Source: Streptomyces abikoensis
Lineage (GTDB): Bacteria > Actinomycetota > Actinomycetes > Streptomycetales > Streptomycetaceae
Assembly: GCF_014648775.1 (NCBI RefSeq)
Contig: NZ_BMRT01000006.1
Location: 344,036-408,035, forward strand
Length of the DNA: 64,000 nucleotides
Reading direction: 5' to 3'
Shown: piece after piece, positions 31,848 to 40,739 of the stretch
How positions within the stretch are numbered: the stretch's first letter is position 1
Layout of the letters: every line of letters starts with the position of its first letter
The notes under the pieces: model-generated
Told to the model about the DNA's origin: nothing
The model's input: the letters and a program-made list of their open reading frames with translations, nothing else
The model's database searches: none
Made by a program: the position numbers and the translations under genes

Positions 31848-33269
31848 TCACGACCCCTCCGGCATCCGGTAGGGGCGGTAGCCGACGCGCAGCCGCGTCG
31901 CGTCGAAGGCGTACGGCAGCGGCCGCTTGGGCCCCAGCCGCACCCCGGCCACGGCCAGCTCGCCGCCGCGCAGGAACTCGGCGACGAACCCCGTGGCCAG
32001 CAGCAGCGCCAGCTCCATGCCGCTGCACCGCGCCTCGCCCCGGCCGAACGGGCTGACCGCCCAGTCCCGCTCGGCCGTGCCGTCCAGCCACTTCTCGGGC
32101 GCGAACCGGTGCGCGTGGTCGACGCGCTCCGCGTCCCGCGCGTGGAACGCGGCGGGCACCAGCACGTTGACGCCGCCCGGGGCCACCGCCGACCGCCAGC
32201 GGGTCTCGGCGGTGGTGCGCCGCGTCAGGTTCGGCACCGGCGGCCACAACCGCGTCGCCTCCCGCACACAGGCCCGCAGATAGGGCATGGCCAGGTACCC
32301 GGGCACCGTGTGGGCGCCGTGCGCCCGGTCCGCGTCCCGCACCTCCTCGGCGGCCCGCCGGTAGTGCGCGGGGTGGGTCGCGAGCAGGGCCAGCGTCTGC
32401 GCCACCGCCGCCCGCAACGGGGCCAGCGCCATGAACCAGTGCGCGACCTGCCCCTCGGGAGCCGTCTCCGGGCCCCGGGGCGCGGTCCGGAACAGCCCGC
32501 CGAGGCTGCGCGGATCGGCGTCGCACAGGTAGCGGGCCTGTCGCTGCATCATCCGGCGCCGCAGCCGGCGGGTGCGCGCCGCCCGCCAGCGGCGGGCGCC
32601 CATCCAGTTGGCCTCGGCCAGCAGTTCGTCCAGCAGCCGGGAGAACTCCAGGTCGTCGGCGGCCGCGTCGCCCAGGAAGCAGCGCCGCCCCACCCGGTCG
32701 AGGCCCTCGCGCAGCCGGTCGGCCGGTAGCCCGGCCTCCGCCTCCGGGCCCAGCAGCGCCCGCGCCTCCTCGCCCACCACCCGCAGGAAGTGTCCCGCGA
32801 GCCGGTGCGCCGGGCAGCCCGCGTCCAGCACCGCGTCGTTGAAGGCGCGCCGTGCCGTGCGCTGCCGGCCGTGCGAGGCGATCAGCGCCTCGGGCTGCAC
32901 GGCGGCGAAGCCGCTCACCTTCTCCCAGGTGTCCACCGCGTAGATCTCCACCGGCCCGGCCAGCACCTGCCGGGCGTCCTCGGCGTCCAGCACCAGCAGC
33001 GTGGGGCCCGAGGTGCCGCGCACCACGACCGGTCCCTTCCCGTGCCGCCGGCGCAGGGCACGCATCAGCTCCGCGCCGCGCCGGCCGTGGTCCAGCCGGG
33101 CCACGAGCCGGGCGACGCGCGGCCGGGGCCGGAAGACGCCCCGGAGGTAGTCGGGCAGGAAGTAGCCCAGCGTCAGCCGCAGGTTCTCGCCCCGGGAGGC
33201 GACCGGCAGGGCGGTGCCCGCCGCGTCCTCGACGGCCGTGGTGCCGGAGGTCTCGCTCGTCCGGGTCAC
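31848..33269 (-). CDS. Cytochrome P450-like protein with atypical I-helix
   Basis: The 473-residue protein has P450 landmarks: K-helix ExxR in REATRLWPPVPN, RFAPEKWLDG, and the heme loop SPFGRGEARCSG with Cys415 as thiolate ligand. The I-helix, which normally reads AGxET and activates oxygen, reads MALAPLRAAVAQ, so the Gly, acid and Thr are all absent. It may therefore act as a peroxygenase, isomerase or other non-classical P450. The GTG at 33269 has GGGGGAGG seven bases upstream. It lies 174 bases downstream of a benzoylformate decarboxylase-like gene on the same strand, which hints at an aromatic aldehyde or related pathway. No ferredoxin gene is near. Confidence 0.85.
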   Translation of the reverse strand: MTRTSETSGTTAVEDAAGTALPVASRGENLRLTLGYFLPDYLRGVFRPRPRVARLVARLDHGRRGAELMRALRRRHGKGPVVVRGTSGPTLLVLDAEDARQVLAGPVEIYAVDTWEKVSGFAAVQPEALIASHGRQRTARRAFNDAVLDAGCPAHRLAGHFLRVVGEEARALLGPEAEAGLPADRLREGLDRVGRRCFLGDAAADDLEFSRLLDELLAEANWMGARRWRAARTRRLRRRMMQRQARYLCDADPRSLGGLFRTAPRGPETAPEGQVAHWFMALAPLRAAVAQTLALLATHPAHYRRAAEEVRDADRAHGAHTVPGYLAMPYLRACVREATRLWPPVPNLTRRTTAETRWRSAVAPGGVNVLVPAAFHARDAERVDHAHRFAPEKWLDGTAERDWAVSPFGRGEARCSGMELALLLATGFVAEFLRGGELAVAGVRLGPKRPLPYAFDATRLRVGYRPYRMPEGS

Positions 33270-33443
33270 GCCGGCACCTCCCCCGGCTCGGCGAGGGCGG
33301 TGGGCGGCGAGGTGCTCTCCGGGGGACTTGTCACGGAAACGGGCATGATGCAGCTCCATGCGGTGGGGGGCCGGTGGAAGACGTGGTGGAGCGGCCGCGC
33401 GCGAACGGACGCCGCCGCGCGCGGCACCAGGAAGCGGGACGTG

Positions 33444-35045
33444 TCAGAGGACGGGCGGCACGGTGGTCACCGGGGCCTCGATGAGGACGGGGCCGTCCGG
33501 GCGGGCCGTGGCGGCGCCGACCAGCTCCGCGAGGTGGGCGGGGTCCGTCGCCCGGTGCGCGGGCACCCCGTAGCCGCGCGCCAGCGCGCACAGGTCGAGC
33601 CCGGGGACGTCCGGGGCGTTCGCGAAGCGGCCGAACGACTTCAGGACCGCGTACTCGCGGTTGGCGGGAACCACGAACGTGACGGGCACCCGGTAGGCGG
33701 CGGCCGTCCACAGCGCGGTGATGGCGTACTGCGCGGAGCCGTCGCCCACCAGCGCCACCACCGGCCGCTCCGGGCGGCCGAGCCGCGCCCCGACGGCGGC
33801 CGCCAGGCCGAAGCCCCGTCCGCCGCCCGTCGCCGCCAGGAAGGAGCCGGGCCGGTCGACGCGGACGTGGTCGCGGAACGCCTGGACGGTGGAGGGCGAC
33901 TCGTGGACCCACACGGTGTCGGCGGGGGCCGCGCCGGCGATGGCGGCGAGCGCGATGGACGCCGACATCGGCTCCCCGTCGGCCTCCGGGATCTCGACGG
34001 GGGTGTCGTCGGCGCGGTGCGCGGCCTCGTCGTCCCCGCGTTTGTCCACCAGCTCGCACAGCAGCTCAAGGGTGGGCCGCAGCCCCGCCACCAGCGCGTC
34101 GCCGACGGGCGCCCGGGCGGCCTCGCCGGGGTCGCTGGTGAGCAGCGTCAGCGCGGTGCCCTCGGGGAGCAACGGGCCGGGGACGTAAGGGTGGTAGCGG
34201 AAGACGGGCGCGCCGGCCACCAGGACCAGGTCGTGCCCGGCGAGGGTCTGCGCCAGCGGCCCGATGGCCGGGGGCAGGACGCCCTGGTAGAGCGGGTGGG
34301 TCTCCGGGAAGCCCACGCGCCCCTCGACCGGCGAGGCCCACACCGGCAGCCCGCGCCGCTCGGCGAGCGCCACGACGGCGTCCCAGGCCCCCTCCGCGTC
34401 CACCGCGCCGCCCGTCACCAGCACGGGATCGACCGCCGTCATCAGCTTGCGGGCGAGCGCCTCGACCTCGGCGCGGTCCGCCCGGGCGGCCCCGCCGACC
34501 CGGCGGGCGGCGGCGTGCCGGGCGGCCCGGGCCCCGGCCGCGTCGAGCTCCACGTCGAAGTCGTCCATCGGGAGGGAGAGGAACACCGGGCCGCGCGGCG
34601 CGCTCTCGGCGATGTGGAACGCCCGGGCGAGCGCGGCCGGCACGTCCTGGGGGCGCGGCGGCTCGTAGGCCCACTTCACGGCGGGGCGCGGCAGGAGGGT
34701 GGCGTCGACGTTGGTCAGCAGCGCCTCCATGGTCATCATGGCCCGCACCTGCTGCCCCGCCGTCACCACCATCGGCGTGCGGTTGGCGGCCGCCGTGACG
34801 ATCGCCCCCATGGCGTTGCCCACCCCGCACGCGGAGTGGAGATGGACCAGGGCCGTGCGCCCGGTGGCCTGGGCGTGGCCGTCGGCCATCCCCACGACCA
34901 CGGCCTCCTGCAGGCCGAGGACGTACCGGAAGTCCTCGGGGAAGTCCTGGAGGAAGGGGAGCTCCGTGGAGCCCGGGTTGCCGAACACCGTCGTCGCTCC
35001 GCGGGACCGCAACAGCTCACGAGTGGCTGCGCGTACGGTCGTCAT
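33444..35045 (-). CDS. mdlC: Benzoylformate decarboxylase-like ThDP enzyme
   Basis: The 533-residue protein aligns end to end with Pseudomonas benzoylformate decarboxylase (528 residues). Catalytic residues match: Ser26 in NPGSTELPF, Glu47 in LQEAVVVG, His70 in LHSACGVGNAMG, and His285 in FRYHPY (His281 in the reference). The ThDP/Mg motif is VALVGDGSAQY, ending in the NREY stretch. The reaction would convert an aryl or branched 2-keto acid to an aldehyde and CO2; carboligation is possible. Oxalyl-CoA or indolepyruvate decarboxylase are less good matches. ATG at 35045 keeps the residue numbering of the reference. No mandelate dehydrogenase is adjacent. Confidence 0.9.
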   Translation of the reverse strand: MTTVRAATRELLRSRGATTVFGNPGSTELPFLQDFPEDFRYVLGLQEAVVVGMADGHAQATGRTALVHLHSACGVGNAMGAIVTAAANRTPMVVTAGQQVRAMMTMEALLTNVDATLLPRPAVKWAYEPPRPQDVPAALARAFHIAESAPRGPVFLSLPMDDFDVELDAAGARAARHAAARRVGGAARADRAEVEALARKLMTAVDPVLVTGGAVDAEGAWDAVVALAERRGLPVWASPVEGRVGFPETHPLYQGVLPPAIGPLAQTLAGHDLVLVAGAPVFRYHPYVPGPLLPEGTALTLLTSDPGEAARAPVGDALVAGLRPTLELLCELVDKRGDDEAAHRADDTPVEIPEADGEPMSASIALAAIAGAAPADTVWVHESPSTVQAFRDHVRVDRPGSFLAATGGGRGFGLAAAVGARLGRPERPVVALVGDGSAQYAITALWTAAAYRVPVTFVVPANREYAVLKSFGRFANAPDVPGLDLCALARGYGVPAHRATDPAHLAELVGAATARPDGPVLIEAPVTTVPPVL

Positions 35046-35212
35046 CGCCTGGCACCTCTTGGGATCCGTGGGCCGATCGGGGGAGGGGAGCATTGCCCGT
35101 TCCCGCCCGCCGTAGCCACGACCCCGGAAGATCACCTGAGTATTCATCCGAGCGGGTGAATACGCCCTGGCCTGCGGGATGTTGCCGCCGGGCGGGTTCT
35201 AGCGTCCCCCGT

Positions 35213-35452
35213 ATGCCAGATATGGATCAGATCATCCGACGGATTCGCAGAGACATGAACACCGAGCTGCGCAAGCGGGCGAGGCGGGCCCTCGACGGGC
35301 CGTCGGGGTGGGCCGTCTCGGGCGAGGCCGTCACGGGTGGGGGCGTCACGGGCGAGGCGGGGGAGCGCGGCGAGGGCGCGCGCCCCGGCGGAGAGGCGGC
35401 CGCGCCCGCCGCCGCGCCCGCCGTCAGCGGGCCCGACCGGCAGGGCGAATGA
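35213..35452 (+). CDS. Small hypothetical protein
   Basis: A 79-residue protein starts at ATG 35213. A basic amphipathic N-terminal helix (DQIIRRIRRDMNTELRKRARRALDG) precedes a Gly/Ala-rich tail without structure. Codon use is Streptomyces-like in the first half. I do not recognise it. It is divergent from the decarboxylase gene. There is little Shine-Dalgarno; TAGCGT seven bases upstream could be a -10 giving a leaderless mRNA. Confidence 0.45.
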   Translation: MPDMDQIIRRIRRDMNTELRKRARRALDGPSGWAVSGEAVTGGGVTGEAGERGEGARPGGEAAAPAAAPAVSGPDRQGE

Positions 35453-35515
35453 CGACGGCCCCGCCGTCCGGGGCAGCGGGCGGCGGGGCGTCGAGGACGA
35501 GGGGAAGGGCGGGGG

Positions 35516-36010
35516 TCAGCGGCGGCCTCCCGCGGTGCTCCTGCCGAGGGTGTCCTTGCCGGGAGTGCCCCTGACGAGGCCCATGCGGGCGCAGGCGAGG
35601 GCGACCAGGCAGCACACGACGCCGATGACGACATTGCTGACGATGGCGCGGGTGATGAAGGCGGTGACGAGGGTGTGGCCTGCGACGACCCAGGGGGAGA
35701 CGATCGTCCAGACGGCCAGACCGACGGCGGCCCAGCTCATGGCATGGGTGCGTTCATAGGCGGAGCCAAAACCTCCGACCAGGCATGCGAAGGCTATGCC
35801 CACGATCAGATTGTTGATGGCCAGGTTGGTGGCGAAGCTGAAGCCCACGATCCATGGCGAGGCGGCCAGATAAACGCCGCTGAGGAGCGCGAGGGCCTCG
35901 ACGGCCTGGGCGGCGGGAGTCGCCGTCGTCTCCTCGGAGTGGGCGCGCAGCGCCAGGATGTCGGGGTGGGTTTCGATCCGGGGCGACGTAGGGGCGGTCA
36001 CGTCAGCCAC
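35516..36010 (-). CDS. SPW-repeat integral membrane protein
   Basis: The 164-residue protein has four transmembrane helices arranged as two SPW repeats, with the signature Ser-Pro-Trp at residues 51-53 (AASPWIVGF) and 105-107 (IVSPWVVAG). The N-terminal 35 residues are cytoplasmic and the C-terminus is basic and Gly-rich. SPW proteins are of unknown function and are common in actinomycetes and rhizobia. GTG at 36010 follows GGGAAAG. Its coding sequence is slightly less G+C-rich than the neighbours. Confidence 0.9.
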   Translation of the reverse strand: MADVTAPTSPRIETHPDILALRAHSEETTATPAAQAVEALALLSGVYLAASPWIVGFSFATNLAINNLIVGIAFACLVGGFGSAYERTHAMSWAAVGLAVWTIVSPWVVAGHTLVTAFITRAIVSNVVIGVVCCLVALACARMGLVRGTPGKDTLGRSTAGGRR

Positions 36011-36156
36011 CTTCTTTCCCTAGGGGCCCTATGGGTTCGGACTGGTGCCATTTTACCCCAATTACCCTTTAATTCACCTAAATGGGCGGTGTATCGAGCG
36101 AGGGAAGGGGGAAGGCTTACGGGTCAGAACCGAACGGCAGGGGGAGGCGACCCACC

Positions 36157-36300
36157 GTGGAAGAGTCCGCAGGAACCGAGGAGCGCACGCGCGCCCGCAC
36201 GGTCCCCGACGCCCCGGACAAGGCGGCACCCCCGCCCGCCGAGGACGATCCGGAGGGCGCGGAGGCCGCCGAGTCCCACATCGTCCGCGGCATGGACTGA
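36157..36300 (+). CDS. Small acidic hypothetical protein
   Basis: A 47-residue hydrophilic protein begins at GTG 36157 with GGGGGAGG upstream. It is rich in Glu, Ala and Pro and predicted disordered, ending ESHIVRGMD. Codon bias fits Streptomyces. No function can be given. Confidence 0.5.
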   Translation: MEESAGTEERTRARTVPDAPDKAAPPPAEDDPEGAEAAESHIVRGMD

Positions 36301-36386
36301 GGGACCGACCTGACGCTCACGGGACGTTTCCCGGGCGGAAAGATCCACGTGGCCCGTCGGGCGTGCGGAACGCCGACAACAGCCGT

Positions 36387-37586
36387 ATGCGTGTCGTCAT
36401 CGTCACCGAATCGTTTCCGCCCGACGTCAACGGCGTCGCGCACTGCGCCTGGCAGACCGCCCGGCACCTCGTGCTGCGCGGCCACGAACCGCTGGTCGTG
36501 GCCCCCGCCGCGCCCCGGGGCGCCGAGCCCGGGGCCGGCGCGTCCGCCCCCTGCCCGGTCGTCCGCGTACGGTCCGTCGCGCTGCCCGGCTACGCGGAGG
36601 TCCGCGTCGCGCTGCCGGGCCGGCGGCTGGCCGCCGCGATCGGCGCCCACCGGCCCGACGTCGTCCACCTCGCGAGCCCCTTCGTCCTCGGCGCCCGCGC
36701 CCTGCGCGCCGCCGGGCGCCTGGGGATCCCGGCCGTCGCCGTCTACCAGACCGACCTCGCCGGCTACGCCCGGACCTACGTCGGCGCGGGCGAGACCTAC
36801 GCCTGGCACCGGCTGCGCGCCATCCACGGCGCGGCCGACCGCACCCTCGCGCCCTCCGCCGCGGCCGTCCGCGACCTGGTGGCGCACGGAGTGCCCCGGA
36901 TCCGGCTGTGGCGGCGCGGCGTGGACTCCGAGCTCTTCCACCCCGCCCGGCGCGACCTGGAACTGCGGCGCGCGCTCGCGCCCGGCGGCGAGCTGATCGT
37001 CGGCTACGTGGGGCGGCTCGCGCCCGAGAAGCGCGTGGAGTTGCTGGCCCCCGTCTGTGCCCTGCCCGGCGTCCGTGTCGTCATCGCGGGCGACGGGCCG
37101 CACGCGGCCCGGCTGCGCTCCCTGCTGCCCGGGGCGCGCTTCCTCGGCACCCGCACCGGCGACGAACTCGCCCGGGTCTTCGCCTCGCTGGACGTCTTCG
37201 TCCACACCGGCCCCCAGGAGACGTTCTGCCAGACCATCCAGGAGGCCCAGGCCAGCGGCGTCCCGGTCATCGCGCCGGCGGTGGGCGGGCCCCTCGACCT
37301 CATCGACCACGCCCGCACGGGCCTGCTGGTCCGCCCCCGCGACCCCGAGGCCCTCCTCGACGCGGTCCTCACGCTCGAGGCCGCGCGCGGCACCCGCGAC
37401 GCCTACGGGCGCGCCGGGCGCGCCACGGTTCTGACCCGCACCTGGACCGCGATCGGCGACCAGCTCCTCGACCACTACCGCGAGGTCCTCGCGGAACGGT
37501 CGGGAGGACGGGCGGGGGCGCCCGATGTCCGCCGCGACGGTGCCCGGCCGGGATGGCGGGGCCCGGCGGTGCCGGGCCGGCGGTGA
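36387..37586 (+). CDS. GT4 glycosyltransferase (MgtA-like mannosyltransferase)
   Basis: The 399-residue protein is a GT-B fold, family 4 glycosyltransferase. The N-terminal Rossmann domain starts MRVVIVTESFPPDVNGVAHC, with DVVHLASPFVLGA. The donor domain has VGYVGRLAPEKRVELL, VIAGDGPHAARL and the retaining E-x7-E region GPQETFCQTIQEAQASG. It resembles actinobacterial GDP-mannose-dependent alpha-mannosyltransferases (MgtA/PimC type) acting on glycolipids. A low-complexity Arg/Gly tail ends the protein. ATG at 36387 is the family-like start. Confidence 0.9.
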   Translation: MRVVIVTESFPPDVNGVAHCAWQTARHLVLRGHEPLVVAPAAPRGAEPGAGASAPCPVVRVRSVALPGYAEVRVALPGRRLAAAIGAHRPDVVHLASPFVLGARALRAAGRLGIPAVAVYQTDLAGYARTYVGAGETYAWHRLRAIHGAADRTLAPSAAAVRDLVAHGVPRIRLWRRGVDSELFHPARRDLELRRALAPGGELIVGYVGRLAPEKRVELLAPVCALPGVRVVIAGDGPHAARLRSLLPGARFLGTRTGDELARVFASLDVFVHTGPQETFCQTIQEAQASGVPVIAPAVGGPLDLIDHARTGLLVRPRDPEALLDAVLTLEAARGTRDAYGRAGRATVLTRTWTAIGDQLLDHYREVLAERSGGRAGAPDVRRDGARPGWRGPAVPGRR

Positions 37587-37656
37587 CCGGCCGGTTCGGC
37601 ACCGCCGGCCACCGCCGCGCGGGCCGATCGCCGTCGCGGCGGGGAGGGTGCCCCGG

Positions 37657-38520
37657 TCAGCCCCGCCGCGCGACGAAGCGGATCGGCGTCCCCGGACGGG
37701 ACTGGGCGGCGCCCGGGAGGAACGGCCCGGGGACGACGCCGATGACGGGGTAGCCCCCCGTCGTGGGGTGGTCGGCGAGGAAGACGACCGGCCGCCCGTC
37801 CGGCGGCACCTGCACAGCCCCCCGCACCAGCCCCTCACTCGGCAGCTCACCGCCCCGGGCCCGCGGCAGCCCCGGCCCGTCCACCCGCAGCCCGATGCGG
37901 TTGCTCGCGGACGACACCCGGAAACCGCCCCCCGCCAGCACCCCCACCGCCTCCGGCGCGAACCAGTCCGCCCGCGGCCCGGGAACGACCGGCAGGACGA
38001 GCTCGCCGAGCGGCAGCGCCCCGCACGGCACGGCGTCGACGCCCGCCGAGGCCCCGGACGGCGCCCCCAGCGGCAGCCGGGCGCCGTCGGAGAGCGGCTC
38101 CGGGCCCAGCCCCGAGAGCAGGTCCCGCGACCGGCTGCCCAGCACCGGCGGCACCGCGACCCCGCCCGCGAAGGCCACGTACGAGCGCAGCCCCGCCGTG
38201 GCGGCGCCCACCTCCAGGACCGCCCCCGCCGGCACCCGCACCGGCGCGCCCCACGCCACCGGCCGCCCACCCGCGCGTACCGCGCAGGGCGCGCCCGTCA
38301 CGGCGACGGTCACGGCCGCGTCGGCCCGTACGGCGCAGCCGCTGAGGGTCGTCTCCAGCGTGGCGTGCTCGACGGGGTTGCCGACCAGGCGGTTGGCGAG
38401 CCGGTGGGCGGGCTCGTCGAGGGCGCCGGAACGCGGGACGCCGAGGTGGGCGTGGCCGGGCCGGCCCAGGTCCTGGACGGTGGTGAGCGCCCCGGCCCGT
38501 ACGACGGTGAGAGCGTTCAC
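37657..38520 (-). CDS. pxpC: 5-oxoprolinase subunit C (biotin-dependent carboxyltransferase-like)
   Basis: The 287-residue protein is the KipA/PxpC subunit of the ATP-dependent 5-oxoprolinase, which opens pyroglutamate to glutamate. Family features are VVRAGALTTVQDLGRPGHAHLGVPRSGALD at the start and FLADHPTTGGYPVIGVV near the end. The GTG start at 38520 overlaps the pxpB stop in GTGA. It is the last gene of the gntR-pxpA-pxpB-pxpC operon. Confidence 0.94.
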   Translation of the reverse strand: MNALTVVRAGALTTVQDLGRPGHAHLGVPRSGALDEPAHRLANRLVGNPVEHATLETTLSGCAVRADAAVTVAVTGAPCAVRAGGRPVAWGAPVRVPAGAVLEVGAATAGLRSYVAFAGGVAVPPVLGSRSRDLLSGLGPEPLSDGARLPLGAPSGASAGVDAVPCGALPLGELVLPVVPGPRADWFAPEAVGVLAGGGFRVSSASNRIGLRVDGPGLPRARGGELPSEGLVRGAVQVPPDGRPVVFLADHPTTGGYPVIGVVPGPFLPGAAQSRPGTPIRFVARRG

Positions 38521-39167
38521 GCCCGTCGCCCCCGTTCCTCGAAGCGGACCCGCGTCCCCGGCGCGAGCAGCGCCGCGGGCTCCCGTTCCGGGTCCCACAG
38601 CGCCGCGTCCGTCCGGCCGACGATCTGCCAGCCGCCGGGGGAGGAGCGCGGGTAGACGCCGGTGTACGGGCCGGCCAGCCCGACCGCGCCGGCGGGCACG
38701 GAGGTGCGCGGCGTGGCCCGGCGCGGTACGTGCAGACGCTCCGGAAGGCCGGTGAGGTAGCCGAACCCCGGCGCGAAGCCACAGAAGGCGACGCGGAATT
38801 CGATGCCGGAATGAACGCGCGCCACCTCGTCCTCGCTCACACCCCACAGCGTGGCGACCTCCGCGAGGTCGGCCCCGTCGTAGCGGACGGGCAGTACGAC
38901 GAGGGGCGCGTCGGCGGCGGCGACGGGGGGTATGTCCCAGCGGGGCAGCGCGGCGGCGAGGCCGCGCGGGTCGGCGAGCCCGTCCAGCAGGACGGTCCGG
39001 GCCGCCGGCACGATCTCGCGCACGGGGGGCAGGGCGCCCGCGTCGCGGCGGCGCAGCAGTTCGGCGTGGAGGGCCTGGGCCTCCTCGGTGGTGGCGACCT
39101 CCACGAGCAGGGCGTGCCGCCCGACGGGCAGGACGCGCTGTATGCCGTTGCCGCAGGCGGCGCTCAC
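38517..39167 (-). CDS. pxpB: 5-oxoprolinase subunit B (KipI-like allophanate hydrolase domain)
   Basis: The 216-residue protein matches PxpB/KipI. Signatures are LPVGRHALLVEV, PVRYDGADLAEVA, the conserved FCGFAPGFGYLTGLPERLHVPRRATPRTSVPAGAVGLAG region and YPRSSPGGWQIVGRT. With PxpA and PxpC it forms the prokaryotic 5-oxoprolinase. GTG at 39167 overlaps the pxpA stop in GTGA; further upstream frame lies inside pxpA. Confidence 0.94.
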   Translation of the reverse strand: MSAACGNGIQRVLPVGRHALLVEVATTEEAQALHAELLRRRDAGALPPVREIVPAARTVLLDGLADPRGLAAALPRWDIPPVAAADAPLVVLPVRYDGADLAEVATLWGVSEDEVARVHSGIEFRVAFCGFAPGFGYLTGLPERLHVPRRATPRTSVPAGAVGLAGPYTGVYPRSSPGGWQIVGRTDAALWDPEREPAALLAPGTRVRFEERGRRA

Positions 39168-39922
39168 GCGAACGCCTCCACCGCTATGCCCGCCGTCTCG
39201 AGCGCCGCGCGCACCCGCCGGGCCAGCAGCGCCGCCCCCGGGGTGTCGCCGTGGACGCACAGTGAACGCGCCCGGACGGCGATGTCCTCACCGGTGAGCG
39301 CGGTGACGTCCGCGTCCCGGGCGATGCGCACGGACCGGGCGACGACCGCGTCCGCGTCGTGGACCACGGCCCGCGGGTCCTGGCGCGGCACGAGCGTGCC
39401 GAGCGCGGTGTAGGCGCGGTCGGCGAACGCCTCGGCGACGACGGGCAGTCCGGCGCGCCCGGCCGCCTCGTGCAGCCGCGACCCGGGCAGGCCCAGGACG
39501 GGCAGCGCCCCGCCCGCGCGCAGCACCCCGCGCACGACGGCCTCGGCCTGCTCGGCGTCGGTGACCACGCGGTTGTAGAGCGCGCCGTGCGGCTTCACGT
39601 ACGTCACGTCCGTCCCGGCGGCCCGGGCGAAGACGCGCAGCGCGCCGATCTGATAGGTGATCTCGTCGGCGAGTTCGTCCGGGGGCACGTCCATGGCACG
39701 GCGGCCGAAGCCCGCGAGGTCGCGGTAGGAGACCTGGGCCCCCACGCGCACCCCGAGTTCGGCGGCGCGCTCGCACACCCACCGCATGGTGGAGGGGTCG
39801 CCCGCGTGGAAGCCGCAGGCCACGTTGGCGCTGGTGACGACCGACAACAGGGCGTCGTCGTCGGTCAGTCGCCAGCGGCCGAAGCCCTCGCCGAGGTCGG
39901 CGTTGAGGTCCATCGGCGTCAT
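39164..39922 (-). CDS. pxpA: 5-oxoprolinase subunit A (LamB/YcsF family)
   Basis: The 252-residue protein belongs to the LamB/YcsF family, now known as PxpA. It opens with DLNADLGEGFGRW and has SANVACGFHAGDPSTM, VGAQVSYRDLAGFGRRAMD, VKPHGALYNRV and CVHGDTPGA, the metal and substrate motifs of this TIM-barrel subunit. ATG at 39922 overlaps the gntR stop in ATGA, so regulator and enzyme are coupled. Confidence 0.95.
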   Translation of the reverse strand: MTPMDLNADLGEGFGRWRLTDDDALLSVVTSANVACGFHAGDPSTMRWVCERAAELGVRVGAQVSYRDLAGFGRRAMDVPPDELADEITYQIGALRVFARAAGTDVTYVKPHGALYNRVVTDAEQAEAVVRGVLRAGGALPVLGLPGSRLHEAAGRAGLPVVAEAFADRAYTALGTLVPRQDPRAVVHDADAVVARSVRIARDADVTALTGEDIAVRARSLCVHGDTPGAALLARRVRAALETAGIAVEAFA

Positions 39923-40572
39923 CGGTCGGTCTCCCGCATCGCGTCGAGGACGATCGCCAGCGCGTCGTCCAGATAGGTGGTCAGCTCCGCCTCGGCGCGC
40001 TCGTGGGCGCCTTCCGCCAGCAGCCGGGCGATCGAGCGGTTGCGGGCGACGAACGGTTCGTGGAAGCGCCGCGGCGAGGGCATCTCGTGGAAGGCGAGCC
40101 GCAGTTCGGCCAGCAGGCGGTCCATCGCCTCCTCGACGCGGACGCTGCCGGTGAGGGCGGCGAGCGCCCGGTGGAAGCGCAGGTCCGCCGAGCCGACCCG
40201 CCGCCAGTCGCCGTCGGCGGCGGCCCGCTCGGCCTCGGCCACGGCGGCCGTGACGGCCCTCCGCGCGGCGCTCGGCGCACCGGCGGCGGCCCGGACGCCG
40301 GCGGTCTCCAAAGCCGCCCGCATCCGGTAGATGTCCCCGACGTCGACGGGCTCCAGGACCCGGACGAACACCCCGCGATGGAGGAGGTGGACGACGAGGT
40401 TGTCGTGGACGAGCAGCCGGAACGCCTCGCGCAGCGTGTTGCGGGACACCCCGAGCTCCCGCCCCAGGGCCTCCTCCGACAGCTGGGTGCCGGGCGGCAG
40501 TTGGCCGTCCGCGATCCGGTCGCGCAGCGCCGCGGCGGCGCGCTGGGCGCCGGAAGCGGTGGTCCGTGCCAT
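39919..40572 (-). CDS. GntR/FCD-family regulator of the pxp operon
   Basis: The 217-residue protein has an N-terminal GntR winged helix (ALRDRIADGQLPPGTQLSEEALGRELGVSRNTLREAFRLLVHDNLV) and a C-terminal all-helical FCD effector domain, in which RMRAALE, HRALAALTG and the region near RFHEPFVARNRSI supply metal-binding His/Asp positions. ATG at 40572 is preferred to a GTG 12 bases upstream. It is first in the pxp operon and divergent from DUF969/DUF979 permease genes. A 13-bp palindrome between them is its probable operator, with pyroglutamate a candidate ligand. Confidence 0.92.
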   Translation of the reverse strand: MARTTASGAQRAAAALRDRIADGQLPPGTQLSEEALGRELGVSRNTLREAFRLLVHDNLVVHLLHRGVFVRVLEPVDVGDIYRMRAALETAGVRAAAGAPSAARRAVTAAVAEAERAAADGDWRRVGSADLRFHRALAALTGSVRVEEAMDRLLAELRLAFHEMPSPRRFHEPFVARNRSIARLLAEGAHERAEAELTTYLDDALAIVLDAMRETDR

Positions 40573-40658
40573 GGACTCTCCCACGGGCTCGACGGATATC
40601 CGGTTCGGCGGCGCCGGTTCGCCGACCGATCCGGCTGATTCGGCGTCACCTATTGAGG

Positions 40659-40671
40659 ATTGTTGAACAAT
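40659..40671. promoter_or_regulatory. Candidate GntR operator palindrome
   Basis: ATTGTTGAACAAT is a perfect 13-bp palindrome around a central G, unusually A+T-rich for this chromosome. It lies between the divergent gntR-pxp operon and the DUF969/DUF979 genes. Confidence 0.7.
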
Positions 40672-40739
40672 ATCTTAGCGTCCTCCGCAGTCGCCTCACC
40701 TCGTCGAGTGAGGTCCGAGAATGCGGAAGGCCCCCACGC

